Positions 50,269 to 59,210 of a DNA stretch of 63,507 nucleotides are shown here, one piece after another. Under the pieces are notes generated by a model. The model was not told where the DNA came from. It saw nothing but the letters and a program-made list of their open reading frames with translations, and did not search any database. How positions within the stretch are numbered: position 1 is the stretch's first letter; every line of letters begins with the position of its first letter. Position numbers and translations under genes: made by a program. The stretch comes from Fibrobacter sp. (GTDB taxonomy: Bacteria; Fibrobacterota; Fibrobacteria; Fibrobacterales; Fibrobacteraceae): assembly GCA_017475045.1 (NCBI GenBank), contig JAFVGH010000071.1:1-63507 (forward strand). The letters are read 5' to 3'.

Positions 50269-50730
50269 TTAGGTTCCCGTCTTGGGGGCCGTTACGTTTT
50301 CATCCTGGATACAGGCGGGGTAGACAATAGGCCGTACGGCGTGGGGGAGGATGATCGAGATGGCGCCGAATTCGCGTCTCTGGGCAATCTGTTCGATACG
50401 TCCCCGGACCCTGTTCCAACCTTCGAGCTTGGAATCCAACAGTAGCATGCCTAGTCCGGAGTCGTTTTCCAAGAATCCGATAATGTCGCTTCCACGGCTG
50501 TTTTTGGTCAAGGATTCCAAAAAGATCTCCCAGAAGGTTTCGTTCTGTTCGTCCGTCCGGAGCATGTCCTTGATGGTCTTGAAGTCAAATTCCAGGTACA
50601 CGAAGGAACTCTTGTCCTCGTCGCTGCGGATAATTTCTTCCTGGCAGCGCCTTTCAAATATTTCCGCCGTGTAGATGGAAATATTAAAGTGGCAATTTCG
50701 AATAATTTCGAAGAGGGTTTCCTTCATCAT
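50269..50730 (-). CDS. Short degenerate GGDEF-like protein
   Basis: The 153-residue product contains FVYLEFDFKTIKDMLRTDEQN and RGSDIIGFLENDSGLGMLLLDSKLEGW, which has the pattern of the GGDEF domain's RxxDxxGRxxxDxFxxLL motif. The cyclase GG(D/E)EF loop and the phosphate loop are missing, so no diguanylate cyclase activity is expected; a regulatory role is possible. It may be cotranscribed with the following glycosyltransferase. The call is based on a local pattern only. Confidence 0.5.
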   Translation of the reverse strand: MMKETLFEIIRNCHFNISIYTAEIFERRCQEEIIRSDEDKSSFVYLEFDFKTIKDMLRTDEQNETFWEIFLESLTKNSRGSDIIGFLENDSGLGMLLLDSKLEGWNRVRGRIEQIAQRREFGAISIILPHAVRPIVYPACIQDENVTAPKTGT

Positions 50731-50758
50731 CGCCCATAATTTAGTCTATTTTTAGGGC

Positions 50759-52630
50759 ATGCAAAGATTGTTGAAGTTGAAAAAAGTGCTGAAGGCGAGT
50801 GAATTGTCGTCGCTGGCCGAAAATTTCAGGACCATCAAGGCGTCTGTTGCAAAATTGCGCAATCTGACCGCTGAAGAAGTGGCCACTCTGGAGCATAATG
50901 GCAACCGCTGCGAGGATTGGAATCGGGTGCTGGTGGAGGCGAATTTCGACCCCGCTCGTATACACCGTTCTACCTTCATGGGAGACGTCCGTCTCCCCGC
51001 TTTTTACGGCACCCTTCTCTTGCCTGGTGACGTGTCTTTCCCCACGGGTATTTATGACAGCTTGGTCCACAATTGCATTGTGGAGAACGCCCTGGTTTAC
51101 AAAGTTTCCATGCTGAGCAATGTGCTCGTGCGGAGTAGCGCCGTGGTTCACAATGTGGGGACCCTGGTGTCCAGCGGCAAGATCAACTTCATGATCGGTT
51201 CCACCATGTCGGTGGGTAACGAGATGGGCGGTCGTGAACTTCTCGTGTTCCCGGACATTACCATGGACCTGGTGGAGGCTCAGCTTTTCCACAAGGCTGA
51301 AGCAGATGTCCAGCAGTCCTTCGAGGAACAGCTGAAAAATTTCCGCGAAGAAATTTCGCTTCCCTTTGGCGTGGTGGGCAAGGGTGCCGTTGTTTCTAAT
51401 ACGAACATCGTGCGCAACAGCTGGATTGGTGCTCATTCCCGTGTGGAGGGTGCCGCTAAAATCCGCAATACCATCATCCTGAGTTCCCTGGAAGAGTCTA
51501 CCCATATTTACGACTCCGTCATTATCGAAAATTCCGACTTGCAGATGGGCGTGAAAGTTCATACCGGGGCCGAAGTCCAACGTTCCGTGCTGATGAGCAA
51601 GTCCAAGGTGGGCTGCAAGGCTATTGTCAAGTCTTCTATTATTGCGCCGTGCTGCCATATCGAAGAGGGCGAGGTGAACAGTTCCTATATGGGACCCTTG
51701 ACCCAGATGCATCATCATTCCCTTTTGATTGCCGCCCTCTGGCCTGATGGCTGCGGAAATCTTGGTTACGGAGCCAATGTGGGGAGCAACCATACGGGAC
51801 GCATGCCTGATCAGGAGATTATGCCTGGGCAGGGGATGTTCTTTGGACTTGGCGTGAACGTGAAGTTCCCCGCCAATTATCGGGAATCTCCCTTTACCTT
51901 GATTGCTACTGGCGTGACCACTCTTCCGCAAAGGGTGAAGTTCCCCTTCTCCCTGATTCGTCCGGGTGATCCGCAGCTGATGGGGGTTCCCGCCCGTTTG
52001 AACGAGATTGCTCCGGGTTGGAACTATGCACGGAACGCCTATGCGCTGGATCGCAACATCTACAAGTATTCCCAGCGGGGAAAGGGCGTAGTCCCCAGTT
52101 CGCTTTTTAGCTTGTACAATGCCGATATTTTGCGCTATGTCTTTGATGCCTACAATCGCTTGCAGGTGAGTCAGGTGCAGGATGTGTACACCAAGGAACA
52201 TATCGATGGTCTGGGAGAGAACTTCTTGCGTGAACGCGTTCGGCAGAAGGCCTTGATGACTTACGGTGAGTATCTGGAACGTTATGTGTTGGACCAGTTG
52301 ATAGCCCTGGTGGAAAATGATTCATCTCTGGCGTCTCAGTCACCCAGGGAACTGCGCCGCATGCTGCCCGGTGACTTGAATAGAGATGTCTCCCGTGTAG
52401 TGAATATGCCTGCCACCTTTGACGAATTGGTCAAGCGTTATCGTACTTTGGAAAAGGAATGGTTTGATGCTGTTGCCCATGGTCTTGATAAGGATGTGAA
52501 GCGCGGCAAGGAAATCTTTGACGATTACGAAAGCGCCCACCCCATCGACAAGAACTTTGCCGAGTGGGAAAAGAACCGCTTTGAGGAATCTGTCAAGAGA
52601 CTGAACGCCGTCCTCAAGAATGTCGGATAG
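50759..52630 (+). CDS. DUF4954-like left-handed beta-helix protein
   Basis: The 623-residue protein has a long stretch of hexapeptide-like turns (about 55-330: VGKGAVVSNTNIVRNSWIGAHSRVEGAAKIRNTIIL and KVHTGAEVQRSVLMSKSKVG), typical of left-handed beta-helix acyl- or nucleotidyl-transferase domains. After it, GNLGYGANVGSNHTGRMPDQEI and IRPGDPQLMGVPARLNEIAPGWNYARNAY match the DUF4954 family known in Bacteroidetes and relatives, followed by a helical C-terminal region. The family's reaction is unknown. It starts about 28 bases after the divergent GGDEF-like gene and is followed after 5 bases by a small M48-like peptidase gene. Confidence 0.75.
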   Translation: MQRLLKLKKVLKASELSSLAENFRTIKASVAKLRNLTAEEVATLEHNGNRCEDWNRVLVEANFDPARIHRSTFMGDVRLPAFYGTLLLPGDVSFPTGIYDSLVHNCIVENALVYKVSMLSNVLVRSSAVVHNVGTLVSSGKINFMIGSTMSVGNEMGGRELLVFPDITMDLVEAQLFHKAEADVQQSFEEQLKNFREEISLPFGVVGKGAVVSNTNIVRNSWIGAHSRVEGAAKIRNTIILSSLEESTHIYDSVIIENSDLQMGVKVHTGAEVQRSVLMSKSKVGCKAIVKSSIIAPCCHIEEGEVNSSYMGPLTQMHHHSLLIAALWPDGCGNLGYGANVGSNHTGRMPDQEIMPGQGMFFGLGVNVKFPANYRESPFTLIATGVTTLPQRVKFPFSLIRPGDPQLMGVPARLNEIAPGWNYARNAYALDRNIYKYSQRGKGVVPSSLFSLYNADILRYVFDAYNRLQVSQVQDVYTKEHIDGLGENFLRERVRQKALMTYGEYLERYVLDQLIALVENDSSLASQSPRELRRMLPGDLNRDVSRVVNMPATFDELVKRYRTLEKEWFDAVAHGLDKDVKRGKEIFDDYESAHPIDKNFAEWEKNRFEESVKRLNAVLKNVG

Positions 52631-52635
52631 TTTCG

Positions 52636-53193
52636 ATGGCTTTAGGGATTCTGGTTGCTTTGTTGGCCCTGGAATTTGTCTTGCGGCTGGTTCTTGAAAT
52701 TCGTGAACGCCGTGCGACCCAGATGCATGGCGGAGTATTTGCGCTGTTGCGCCTGGTTCCCCTGTTGAATGATATTGTGCCTTTGCCTGAAAGCCGGCGG
52801 GATGTGCCTGCCAGTGCCTTTGTGGAGGCTCACGAGAGGGCTCATCGTGAATTGAGACACGGGATTTTGCGAAACTTGCTGAAGGTAATCCTGCTTTGTT
52901 TTGCGGTAGGCTTCTTGCTGTTCTTGCTGGTACGCTGCGAAATGCCCTGGTGGTGTGCCGTGTTGTATTTGCACTTGGCGGCGATTCCCTTCAGGCTTTT
53001 TTTTCACTGGTATTGCTGGGGGCAGGAATATGAGGCTGACGGCCGGGCTTTTAAATCGCTTGGCAAGAAGGCGGCTAAGGATGCTATGCGTGAGCTCGCT
53101 GTAAGTGAGATTTTTTATACGCCTTTATTTGCCTTATTTTACCGGGAACACCCCACGGCGGCACTGCGCAGCCAGAAGTTGTTGAACCACTAA
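52636..53193 (+). CDS. Small M48-like membrane metallopeptidase
   Basis: The 185-residue product has hydrophobic helices at about 4-20, 80-100 and 105-125. The zinc-peptidase motif HERAH is at residues 66-70 (EAHERAHRELRH, an HExxH), and the third ligand lies in WGQEYEADGRAFKSLG at about 129-142 (QEYxADxxA, the M48/HtpX pattern). It is much shorter than HtpX (about 290) and lies 5 bases after the DUF4954-like gene, so the pair may work together. The function is not known; it may be a minimal peptidase. Confidence 0.7.
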   Translation: MALGILVALLALEFVLRLVLEIRERRATQMHGGVFALLRLVPLLNDIVPLPESRRDVPASAFVEAHERAHRELRHGILRNLLKVILLCFAVGFLLFLLVRCEMPWWCAVLYLHLAAIPFRLFFHWYCWGQEYEADGRAFKSLGKKAAKDAMRELAVSEIFYTPLFALFYREHPTAALRSQKLLNH

Positions 53194-53207
53194 GGTTTTT
53201 GCGTTGA

Positions 53208-54539
53208 TTACCGCTCCCGCCCTAAAACGAGAATCACCCCGTTCACCACAAACGCTGCAATCATCAGAATGTCGCCGGTATGGGCCCCGAGCGCCCCAGG
53301 TAAGGCTGGGCAGAGCTTTCCGGCTAGGGCGAGAATTCCACCGATCACGATGGCAGCCGCTACAAATTTCGGTTTTGCCTTCAGCCCGAGAAGTCCCCAC
53401 AGAATGGGAACGGTAAACGCTCCCGCATACACGGCTAGGGCGAGCAGAAGTGTGCCGATGATGTCGGTGAACACCAGGGCGAGCAAAAGGGCCACGATTC
53501 CGTTTAGCAAGATGACGATGCGTGCCTTTGCAAGCGAACCAAAGCAGAACAATCTGCATATAATAACGGAACTGCTCAACAGCGTGGTGTCGGCGCTGCT
53601 CAGCACGACGCTCAGCAGTGCAAGAGCAATCAGGGGAATCAGAGGCTGTGGTAGCACCTGGTTTGCGATGGCGGTAATGCGGGCGCCCTGTACATCGCCC
53701 AGGCCCACTCCGTAGATGGCCAAGAATCCGATGACGAATGCGACAGGAATGAGCGTCAATGCAGCCATGGCGATGGCCTTCTTGGCGGTAACTGTATCCC
53801 TGGCGCAGAAAACGCGGCTGAATATGTCGGGGCCCGCCGTGTAGGTGGTACCGTAGGTGAGAATCAGCAGGAACAGGTCAAGGGGCGAAAAGTTCGTGTT
53901 GAAGGGGAAAGCTGGCGCTCCCTGCAGGATTGCAGAAAGCGATGGCGCGGCGCTTTCGCCACCCGTCATCGCAAAGCCCGCCAGTACCACAAGCCCGAGG
54001 ATAATCAGACAGGCTTGCAGAAAGTCCGTCCGCAGAATGGAAAGCTGGCCACCTGCAAGGGTGTATCCCGTAAATACCGTCGCCGCGATAATCGCCGCTG
54101 CGGTATAGCCGAGGGTCGTGAAGGTCATCAGGAGTTTCGCCGCCGCAATAATTTGAGCGGCGACAATGCCGGTCCACGCGACCGGTATCACCAAGGATGC
54201 TACCAGTCGCGGGCCTTTCCCGTAAAGGTTTTCCACCAGGTCGGGGAGGGCGTATTTTCCATGCTGGTAGGCACGGTCTGCAAAGGGAATCAGGGCAAAA
54301 AGCCCGAGGGCCCCCACAAGCATGAACCACGTGGCGGCCCCACCAAGCCTTGCGCCGGAATCAATGGCGCCAATCACAGCTGACCCGCCCAAGATGGTAG
54401 CGACGAGGCTTCCGGCAACAGCCTTAGCCGACGCCCCCTTGCGCGCCACGAAAAAGTCAGGAATGTCCTTCACGTGCCGCGCACTTCGGGCGGCAATAAA
54501 GATCAAAAAAATGAGGTAGACAATAAGAGCAATATTCAT
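53208..54539 (-). CDS. Sodium:solute symporter-like transporter (SSS family)
   Basis: The 443-residue protein has about 12 transmembrane helices and SSS traits: VKDIPDFFVARKGASAKAVAGSLVATILGGSAVIGAIDSGARLGG near the start, the FTGYTLAGGQLSILRTDFLQA helix, and GPDIFSRVFCARDTVTAKKA, related to the TM6 region of the family. It should import a solute with Na+. It is distinct from the symporter at 8265-9728. No substrate is indicated. The gene converges with the small M48-like peptidase gene. Confidence 0.8.
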   Translation of the reverse strand: MNIALIVYLIFLIFIAARSARHVKDIPDFFVARKGASAKAVAGSLVATILGGSAVIGAIDSGARLGGAATWFMLVGALGLFALIPFADRAYQHGKYALPDLVENLYGKGPRLVASLVIPVAWTGIVAAQIIAAAKLLMTFTTLGYTAAAIIAATVFTGYTLAGGQLSILRTDFLQACLIILGLVVLAGFAMTGGESAAPSLSAILQGAPAFPFNTNFSPLDLFLLILTYGTTYTAGPDIFSRVFCARDTVTAKKAIAMAALTLIPVAFVIGFLAIYGVGLGDVQGARITAIANQVLPQPLIPLIALALLSVVLSSADTTLLSSSVIICRLFCFGSLAKARIVILLNGIVALLLALVFTDIIGTLLLALAVYAGAFTVPILWGLLGLKAKPKFVAAAIVIGGILALAGKLCPALPGALGAHTGDILMIAAFVVNGVILVLGRER

Positions 54540-54592
54540 ATTGGGCGACGTGGCAAACTGTTGCTACGTGGTGTCGCCAAAGATAGAAATTG

Positions 54593-55597
54593 CTAGAACT
54601 TCCTGCTGGCGATGAACATGACCGTGCGCAAATCCCATTCGGCCCCCACCTGCTTTTGCAACAGTTCCTCTGTGGTGGGGTAGCGACGGTTTTCGAACTT
54701 GCGGTCTCTGGAGATGGCGAGCATCAGCATGCCGTTCCATTCGTCGTTGATCTTGACAGATGCCATGGGCGTGAGGTTCACGGTCTTGAATCCAGGATTG
54801 TAATCCTTGTAGGTGTCGTCGAAGTCGTATTCGTGCTTGAACCCGCTTACGGTGGCAGCGAACATGATCATAGGCACTCGGGCAAAGGGCAACATGTAGA
54901 TAAGCGTTCCTCCGTACTTGTACCTGAATCCGTTGACCAGGTTTTGCGCACCCGCTTTCCAGACTTTGCCATCTTTTGCGCCAGTGTAACCCGAGTAGGT
55001 GTATTCACCGGTGCCTTTCAAGATGATTTTTGTCCAATCGGATTTGGGGAGGATTGCGAGCAGCGGGATGGTGAGTGATCCGTGATAGTGTAGTCCGTAG
55101 GCGTACTCGGTGAATATGATGTCCTGACGGTAGTCCCTGTTTTCGGGTTCGTAGACGCCCATGAAGGTGGCGGTTTCTCCATAGTTGATGGCCGTTCCGC
55201 CATGGGCCTGTACACCAAATTCTAGAAGGTGTATAAGTTCCATGCTTACGCCTACCCGCAGGTTTACGCCTTCAAAGCCCAGGGTTCCTCCGGAACTCCC
55301 TTTCAGTGTCAGGAGCTTTCCCATGTCCATCTTGGCGCTGTACGTGGTGGCCCAGGCAGGGACTGCAAAGGCGAAAAAGGGCCAGTTGTGCAAAGTCTTG
55401 GAATTCCGGAGGGAATTGTGGGGGAGTACTAGTGAGATGATGGAGAAGGTGTTGTCTAGGTTGGCCGCGATACTTGATTCGTTAGGTTCGGATTGTACGG
55501 TCTTCGTGGAATCTGTGCCCTGGGCGTTCCCGAAAACCGGCAACAAGATTGCCAACATTAGGATTTTAAGGACACTATAGGATACATGCCTAGGCAT
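54593..55597 (-). CDS. Outer-membrane protein of unknown function
   Basis: The 334-residue product has a signal peptide (residues 1 to about 25, ending PVFGNAQ), a Ser/Asn-rich linker, then strands typical of a barrel (YSAKMDMGKLLTLKGSSGGTLGFEGVNLRVGVSMELIHL, MLPFARVPMIMFAATVSGFKHEYDFDDTYKDYNPG) and the terminal DLRTVMFIASRKF with an aromatic final residue, as in Bam substrates. A structural or transport role is likely, but no named family is recognised. It stands between the symporter and a hairpin element. Confidence 0.6.
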   Translation of the reverse strand: MPRHVSYSVLKILMLAILLPVFGNAQGTDSTKTVQSEPNESSIAANLDNTFSIISLVLPHNSLRNSKTLHNWPFFAFAVPAWATTYSAKMDMGKLLTLKGSSGGTLGFEGVNLRVGVSMELIHLLEFGVQAHGGTAINYGETATFMGVYEPENRDYRQDIIFTEYAYGLHYHGSLTIPLLAILPKSDWTKIILKGTGEYTYSGYTGAKDGKVWKAGAQNLVNGFRYKYGGTLIYMLPFARVPMIMFAATVSGFKHEYDFDDTYKDYNPGFKTVNLTPMASVKINDEWNGMLMLAISRDRKFENRRYPTTEELLQKQVGAEWDLRTVMFIASRKF

Positions 55598-55718
55598 ACG
55601 TAAGGTGGAATATAGAAAAGTTGTTCACTTGTCTGTATAGTAGATGTCTTTTTAACGCTGTTTTGAAGCGTTGTAGTAGAGAACCTTATGATTAAAAGCA
55701 TCTATGTTGTGAATGGTC

Positions 55719-55744
55719 GTCATGGCGTGCCCTGACACGCCATC
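55719..55744. repeat. GTCAT...ATC palindrome (copy 4)
   Basis: The frame GTCAT...ATC encloses the inverted pair ggcgtg/cacgcc. It lies 64 bases before the BatD-like gene. It is another member of the scattered palindrome family. Confidence 0.55.
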
Positions 55745-55758
55745 TAGCAGGAACAAGG

Positions 55759-55788
55759 TTGGCCTTTTTCGCAGGTATTTTGTATATT
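55759..55788 (+). promoter_or_regulatory. Promoter of the BatD-like gene
   Basis: TTGGCC (55759-55764) and TATATT (55783-55788) are 18 bp apart, with the ATG 20 bases downstream and an agagg ribosome site between. Confidence 0.55.
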
Positions 55789-55807
55789 CTTATGCATAGA
55801 GGTTTTT

Positions 55808-56743
55808 ATGTCTCGTTTTTCGGCTTTTTTTGCTGTATTATTTGCCTTTGTATGTGCTGTGCCGGCCCTTGCCTTTGATGTGAGCGTCAAGGCCAACGTG
55901 GATAACGCCCAAGTGTTCGTGGGCGACATGTTCAATTACGAAATCCAGGTCACTGCACCCGAAAACGCCATCGTGGATCTGCCCAGCTTTGTCGGGAATT
56001 TGGGCAGTTTCGAAGTCAAGGAGATGAAAAACGAGAAGGTCACCGAGGGCATGCCCAAGGGTTCCGCGAAGTTTGTATGGCAGGCCACCCTCAACACCTT
56101 TGTGAGCGGCGACTTTCTGATTGCGCCCCAGCAGGTCCAGGCCGTTGTCGGTAGCGATACGGTCAAGGTGAATACGGACCCTGTGGCGGTAAAGGTTTCC
56201 ACGCGCACCACCGGTGAAGAAACGGACATCTTAGAAGTAGAGGATCCGCTAGATGATCCGCGGCTCCCGCAGTGGGTCTTTGTATTGCTGATTGTGGTGG
56301 GCGTTGCTCTGCTCGTGTTCTTGGGTTGGTTCCTCCACAAGAAATTTTCCAAGGCTGGTGCTGCACCTCGGCTTCCGCCCTATGAAGAGGCTGTGCTTGC
56401 CCTCAAGGAACTGCGGGCGAAGAATTACCTGGCCGAAGGCAATCAGGGCGACTACTTTATGGCTCTCGGGTTTATTGCCCGCCGCTATGTGGAACGCCGT
56501 TTCGAGGTGGACATTCTGGATGCCACCGTTGCAGAACTCAAGCAGAGAATGGCCCATGTGGCGGGGCTCCCCCAGGCTTACAAGGAATCTGTGGTGACCC
56601 TTGCCGAAGAGACGGAGCCGGTGAAGTTTGCTAAGATGAAGCTGGACGGTGAACGGTGCCGCTTCTGGGATGAATGGGCCGACCGCCTGCTAGAAGACAC
56701 AAAGCCCTCTCCCGAAGAGAAAAAGGCTGAGCAAAAAGTTTAG
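55808..56743 (+). CDS. BatD-like secreted or membrane protein
   Basis: The 311-residue product has a signal peptide (residues 1-22), an Ig-like extracellular domain (about 23-140: VDNAQVFVGDMFNYEIQVTAP, VKEMKNEKVTEG), a single membrane helix at about 157-178 (WVFVLLIVVGVALLVFLGWFL), and a helical cytosolic C-terminus (PPYEEAVLALKELRAKNYLAEGN ... YVERRFEVDILDATVAELK). This matches the BatD/DUF4381-type plan of proteins in Bacteroides aerotolerance operons. Other Bat genes are not next to it here, so the family name is tentative. Confidence 0.6.
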   Translation: MSRFSAFFAVLFAFVCAVPALAFDVSVKANVDNAQVFVGDMFNYEIQVTAPENAIVDLPSFVGNLGSFEVKEMKNEKVTEGMPKGSAKFVWQATLNTFVSGDFLIAPQQVQAVVGSDTVKVNTDPVAVKVSTRTTGEETDILEVEDPLDDPRLPQWVFVLLIVVGVALLVFLGWFLHKKFSKAGAAPRLPPYEEAVLALKELRAKNYLAEGNQGDYFMALGFIARRYVERRFEVDILDATVAELKQRMAHVAGLPQAYKESVVTLAEETEPVKFAKMKLDGERCRFWDEWADRLLEDTKPSPEEKKAEQKV

Positions 56744-56750
56744 AATAAAC

Positions 56751-56800
56751 GTCATTCCGGCCAGTGCCTGCCCCGGACATTGATCCGGGGACCCGGAATC
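56751..56800. repeat. GTCAT...ATC palindrome with nested stem (copy 5)
   Basis: Outer attccgg/ccggaat and inner ccccgga/tccgggg arms nest in one element between a BatD-like gene and yggS. Confidence 0.6.
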
Positions 56801-56821
56801 TAGAATCACTTGAATACTACT

Positions 56822-57598
56822 ATGGAATTCACTCTCGAAGAAATGCGAACCCACCTTGCCGCTCTGGAGGCAAGAATTTCAACCGCTTGCAGAATTGCAG
56901 GCCGTAGCCGTGAATCGGTCAAACTCGTTTGGGTGAGCAAGTTCCACCCCGCAGAGGCTGTAGAAAATGCCATAAGCCTAGGTGCTACCGACTTCGGTGA
57001 AAATCGTGTCCAAGAGGCGGAACTCAAGTTCTCCACCCCGCGTACAGCCCTTGACGGGAGCCGTGTCCGGTGCCATGTCATTGGACCTGTACAAAGTAAC
57101 AAACTCAAGAAGGCGGCCATCGTTGCCGACTGTATCCATTCTATCGCAAGCATCGAGGCTGTTGAAAAGCTGGAGAAGGTCTGCGCGGCTCTCCCCGGAG
57201 AGAATGGCGCGGGCAAAACCTTGGATATCCTTTTTCAGGTAAACGCCGGTGAAGAAGAGACCAAGAGCGGCCTGGACGTTCACGAAGCGGAGGCTTTCTT
57301 GAACGTCTTGGAAGCCCGTGGCGAAACGGCGTTTCCCCACCTCCGTTTCCGGGGGCTCATGACCATCGGCAAGAACACCGGCGTGGCCGAAGATTCCCGT
57401 GAGTGTTTTGCTTTCTTGCGCAACCTGCAGCAGAAATTCCTGTCGAAAGGCGGTGTGTTCGCGAATTTTGACCAGCTTTCTATGGGCATGACTGGCGACC
57501 TGGAGGTTGCCATCGAAGAAGGCTCCACCATGATCCGTGTGGGCACCGCCCTCTTCGGTGAACGGGACTATAGTAAGCCGGTCAACGACCCTGTCTAG
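56822..57598 (+). CDS. YggS-family pyridoxal-phosphate-binding protein
   Basis: From ATG 56822 the product is 258 residues. It has the alanine-racemase-like fold of the YggS/PLPBP family: SVKLVWVSKFHPAEAVENAI (the PLP Lys is in VSKF), DFGENRVQEAELKF, RCHVIGPVQSNKLKKAAI, LDILFQVNAGEEETKSGLD, and FDQLSMGMTGDLEVAIEEGSTMIRVGTALFG near the C-terminus. YggS proteins hold PLP and tune amino-acid and vitamin B6 balance without a clear reaction of their own. Length is a little above the 230 usual, by the N-terminal helix. It stands alone between palindromes. Confidence 0.9.
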   Translation: MEFTLEEMRTHLAALEARISTACRIAGRSRESVKLVWVSKFHPAEAVENAISLGATDFGENRVQEAELKFSTPRTALDGSRVRCHVIGPVQSNKLKKAAIVADCIHSIASIEAVEKLEKVCAALPGENGAGKTLDILFQVNAGEEETKSGLDVHEAEAFLNVLEARGETAFPHLRFRGLMTIGKNTGVAEDSRECFAFLRNLQQKFLSKGGVFANFDQLSMGMTGDLEVAIEEGSTMIRVGTALFGERDYSKPVNDPV

Positions 57599-57629
57599 CG
57601 CCTAAATAGTCGTTCACGAGTTCTTATTT

Positions 57630-57654
57630 GTCATTCCGGGCTTGACCCGGAATC
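57630..57654 (+). terminator. GTCAT...ATC palindrome (copy 6) with T-run
   Basis: GTCAT...ATC encloses a perfect 8-bp stem (attccggg/cccggaat) and is followed by five T. It lies 32 bases after the yggS stop and probably terminates it. Confidence 0.65.
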
Positions 57655-57720
57655 TTTTTATATACATTTCTATAGGAATGTGTTTTAAATTCGAATGTAA
57701 AGTGTTGTAAGGAAAAAAGT

Positions 57721-58533
57721 GTGAATACTAAAATAAAGTGTTTGATTGCTATAGTGACTGCTGCGGTATTTTTGTCTTGTAGCTCAGGTGGCGGTGCTAC
57801 AGCCCCAGCGCAAGTGGCTTCTTATACTGATTTGGGAAAGTGTAGCTCTTATAACGAGGGCGTCACTAAGCAGGTTGCTTCCGACGGCCAATATTACAAG
57901 TGTGTGGCAGGGGAGTGGCAAGAGACAGATGCTTCTCCAAAATCATCGGCGAGTAATTCGCGTAATGAGGATAAAAAACAAAAGTCAGGGACTTTGACTG
58001 GAAATATATTGTACGATTCACGTGACGGTCATACCTATAAAACCGTGACCATCGGCACCCAGACCTGGATGGCACAGAATCTGAACTATAAGACGTCGGA
58101 GAGTTATTGTTTTGATGATGCTTCTGCTAACTGCGCGTTGTACGGAAGACTTTACTCGTGGAGCTCGGCGAAATCCGCCTGCCCAGCTGGTTGGCATTTA
58201 CCCAGCATAGATGAATTTGAAGTTTTGGAAGAACAGGTTGGTGGATCAGGGATTGCTGGTAAGGTGCTCAAGTCAAAGGCAGAATGGAATGGCACGGATG
58301 ATTATGGCTTTGACGCTTTGCCAGTGGGCTATAGGCGCGCTAATGGAGAATATAGTAAGGCTGGCACATTCACTAACTTCTGGAGTTCCACTAAGTGTAG
58401 TAGCAAATACCCCTCAAATAGTAATTGTGAAGTTATATTGGGTATGACGCTAAGGTCTCGTGACGATGAGACAGACCATTGGCTTGACGGATTTGTTGGT
58501 GCCTATTTTAGTGTCCGTTGTGTCAAGGATTAG
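57721..58533 (+). CDS. FISUMP-domain lipoprotein (second copy)
   Basis: The start is GTG at 57721 behind aaggaaa. The 270-residue product has a lipoprotein signal (CLIAIVTAAVFLSC, Cys20), a short linker, then a FISUMP-type domain (about 100-270): TYKTVTIGTQTWMAQNLNYKT, LYGRLYSWSSAKSACPAGWHLPS, FWSSTKCSS, and the terminal SVRCVKD, all matching the lipoprotein at 15608. The domain is shorter than in the first copy, without the long Cys-rich insert. It is a single gene, AT-rich compared with its neighbours. Surface binding is inference. Confidence 0.85.
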   Translation: MNTKIKCLIAIVTAAVFLSCSSGGGATAPAQVASYTDLGKCSSYNEGVTKQVASDGQYYKCVAGEWQETDASPKSSASNSRNEDKKQKSGTLTGNILYDSRDGHTYKTVTIGTQTWMAQNLNYKTSESYCFDDASANCALYGRLYSWSSAKSACPAGWHLPSIDEFEVLEEQVGGSGIAGKVLKSKAEWNGTDDYGFDALPVGYRRANGEYSKAGTFTNFWSSTKCSSKYPSNSNCEVILGMTLRSRDDETDHWLDGFVGAYFSVRCVKD

Positions 58534-58585
58534 TTTTCTAATCTTCAACACCTTTTCTCGTCAAAAATCATTAGAATAGTGTGAT

Positions 58586-58615
58586 TTGACGAGAAATTCT
58601 TCTGTTTTTTATATA
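58586..58615 (+). promoter_or_regulatory. Promoter of lemA
   Basis: TTGACG (58586-58591) and TATATA (58610-58615) are 18 bp apart, close to the sigma-70 consensus. The lemA ATG is 35 bases downstream with a strong aaaggag site. Confidence 0.65.
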
Positions 58616-58649
58616 CATTTCCTTTGGATAACAAACAAAAGGAGAATTT

Positions 58650-59210
58650 ATGACTATCGGAATCGTTGTCACCATCGTGGTGGTAATCCTTATTATCGCT
58701 TTCATCTCCATGTACAATGGCTTGGTGAAACTTCGCAACAACCGCGAGAATGCCTTTGCAAACATCGATGTGCAGCTCAAGCAGCGCTATGACCTGGTGC
58801 CCCAGCTGGTGAATACCATTAAGGGTTACGCCACTCACGAGAAGGAAACGCTCGAGAAGGTGACCTCCGCCCGCGCCGCTGCCATGAACGCCACCACCGT
58901 CGACGAGAAACTTGCCGCCGACAAGGCCCTGTCCGGCGCTCTTGCCGGACTCCGGGTTTCGCTGGAGGCCTACCCCGAACTGAAAGCCAACCAGAACTTC
59001 TTGCAGCTGCAGAACGAACTGGCCGACATTGAGAACAAGCTTTCTGCCGCCCGTCGCTTCTTCAATTCCACCACCCGCGAACTGAACAACGCCTGCGAGG
59101 TGTTCCCGAGCAACATCGTGGCGGGCATGTTCGGCTTCAAGCGTGCCCCCATGTACGAGGCTACCGAGAACCGCGAAACCCTCAACAAGGCACCAGAGGT
59201 AAAGTTCTGA
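58650..59210 (+). CDS. lemA: LemA family protein
   Basis: The 186-residue product has the LemA plan: a short N-terminal signal-anchor helix (residues 2-22, IGIVVTIVVVILIIAFISMYN), then LVKLRNNRENAFANIDVQLKQRYDLVPQLVNTIKGYATHEK, the family's main signature, and further coiled-coil-like helices ending VFPSNIVAGMFGFKRAPMYEA. It is anchored in the inner membrane with the helical domain outside or in the periplasm. LemA genes often sit beside M48 peptidases, as here. No enzymatic activity is known. Confidence 0.93.
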   Translation: MTIGIVVTIVVVILIIAFISMYNGLVKLRNNRENAFANIDVQLKQRYDLVPQLVNTIKGYATHEKETLEKVTSARAAAMNATTVDEKLAADKALSGALAGLRVSLEAYPELKANQNFLQLQNELADIENKLSAARRFFNSTTRELNNACEVFPSNIVAGMFGFKRAPMYEATENRETLNKAPEVKF

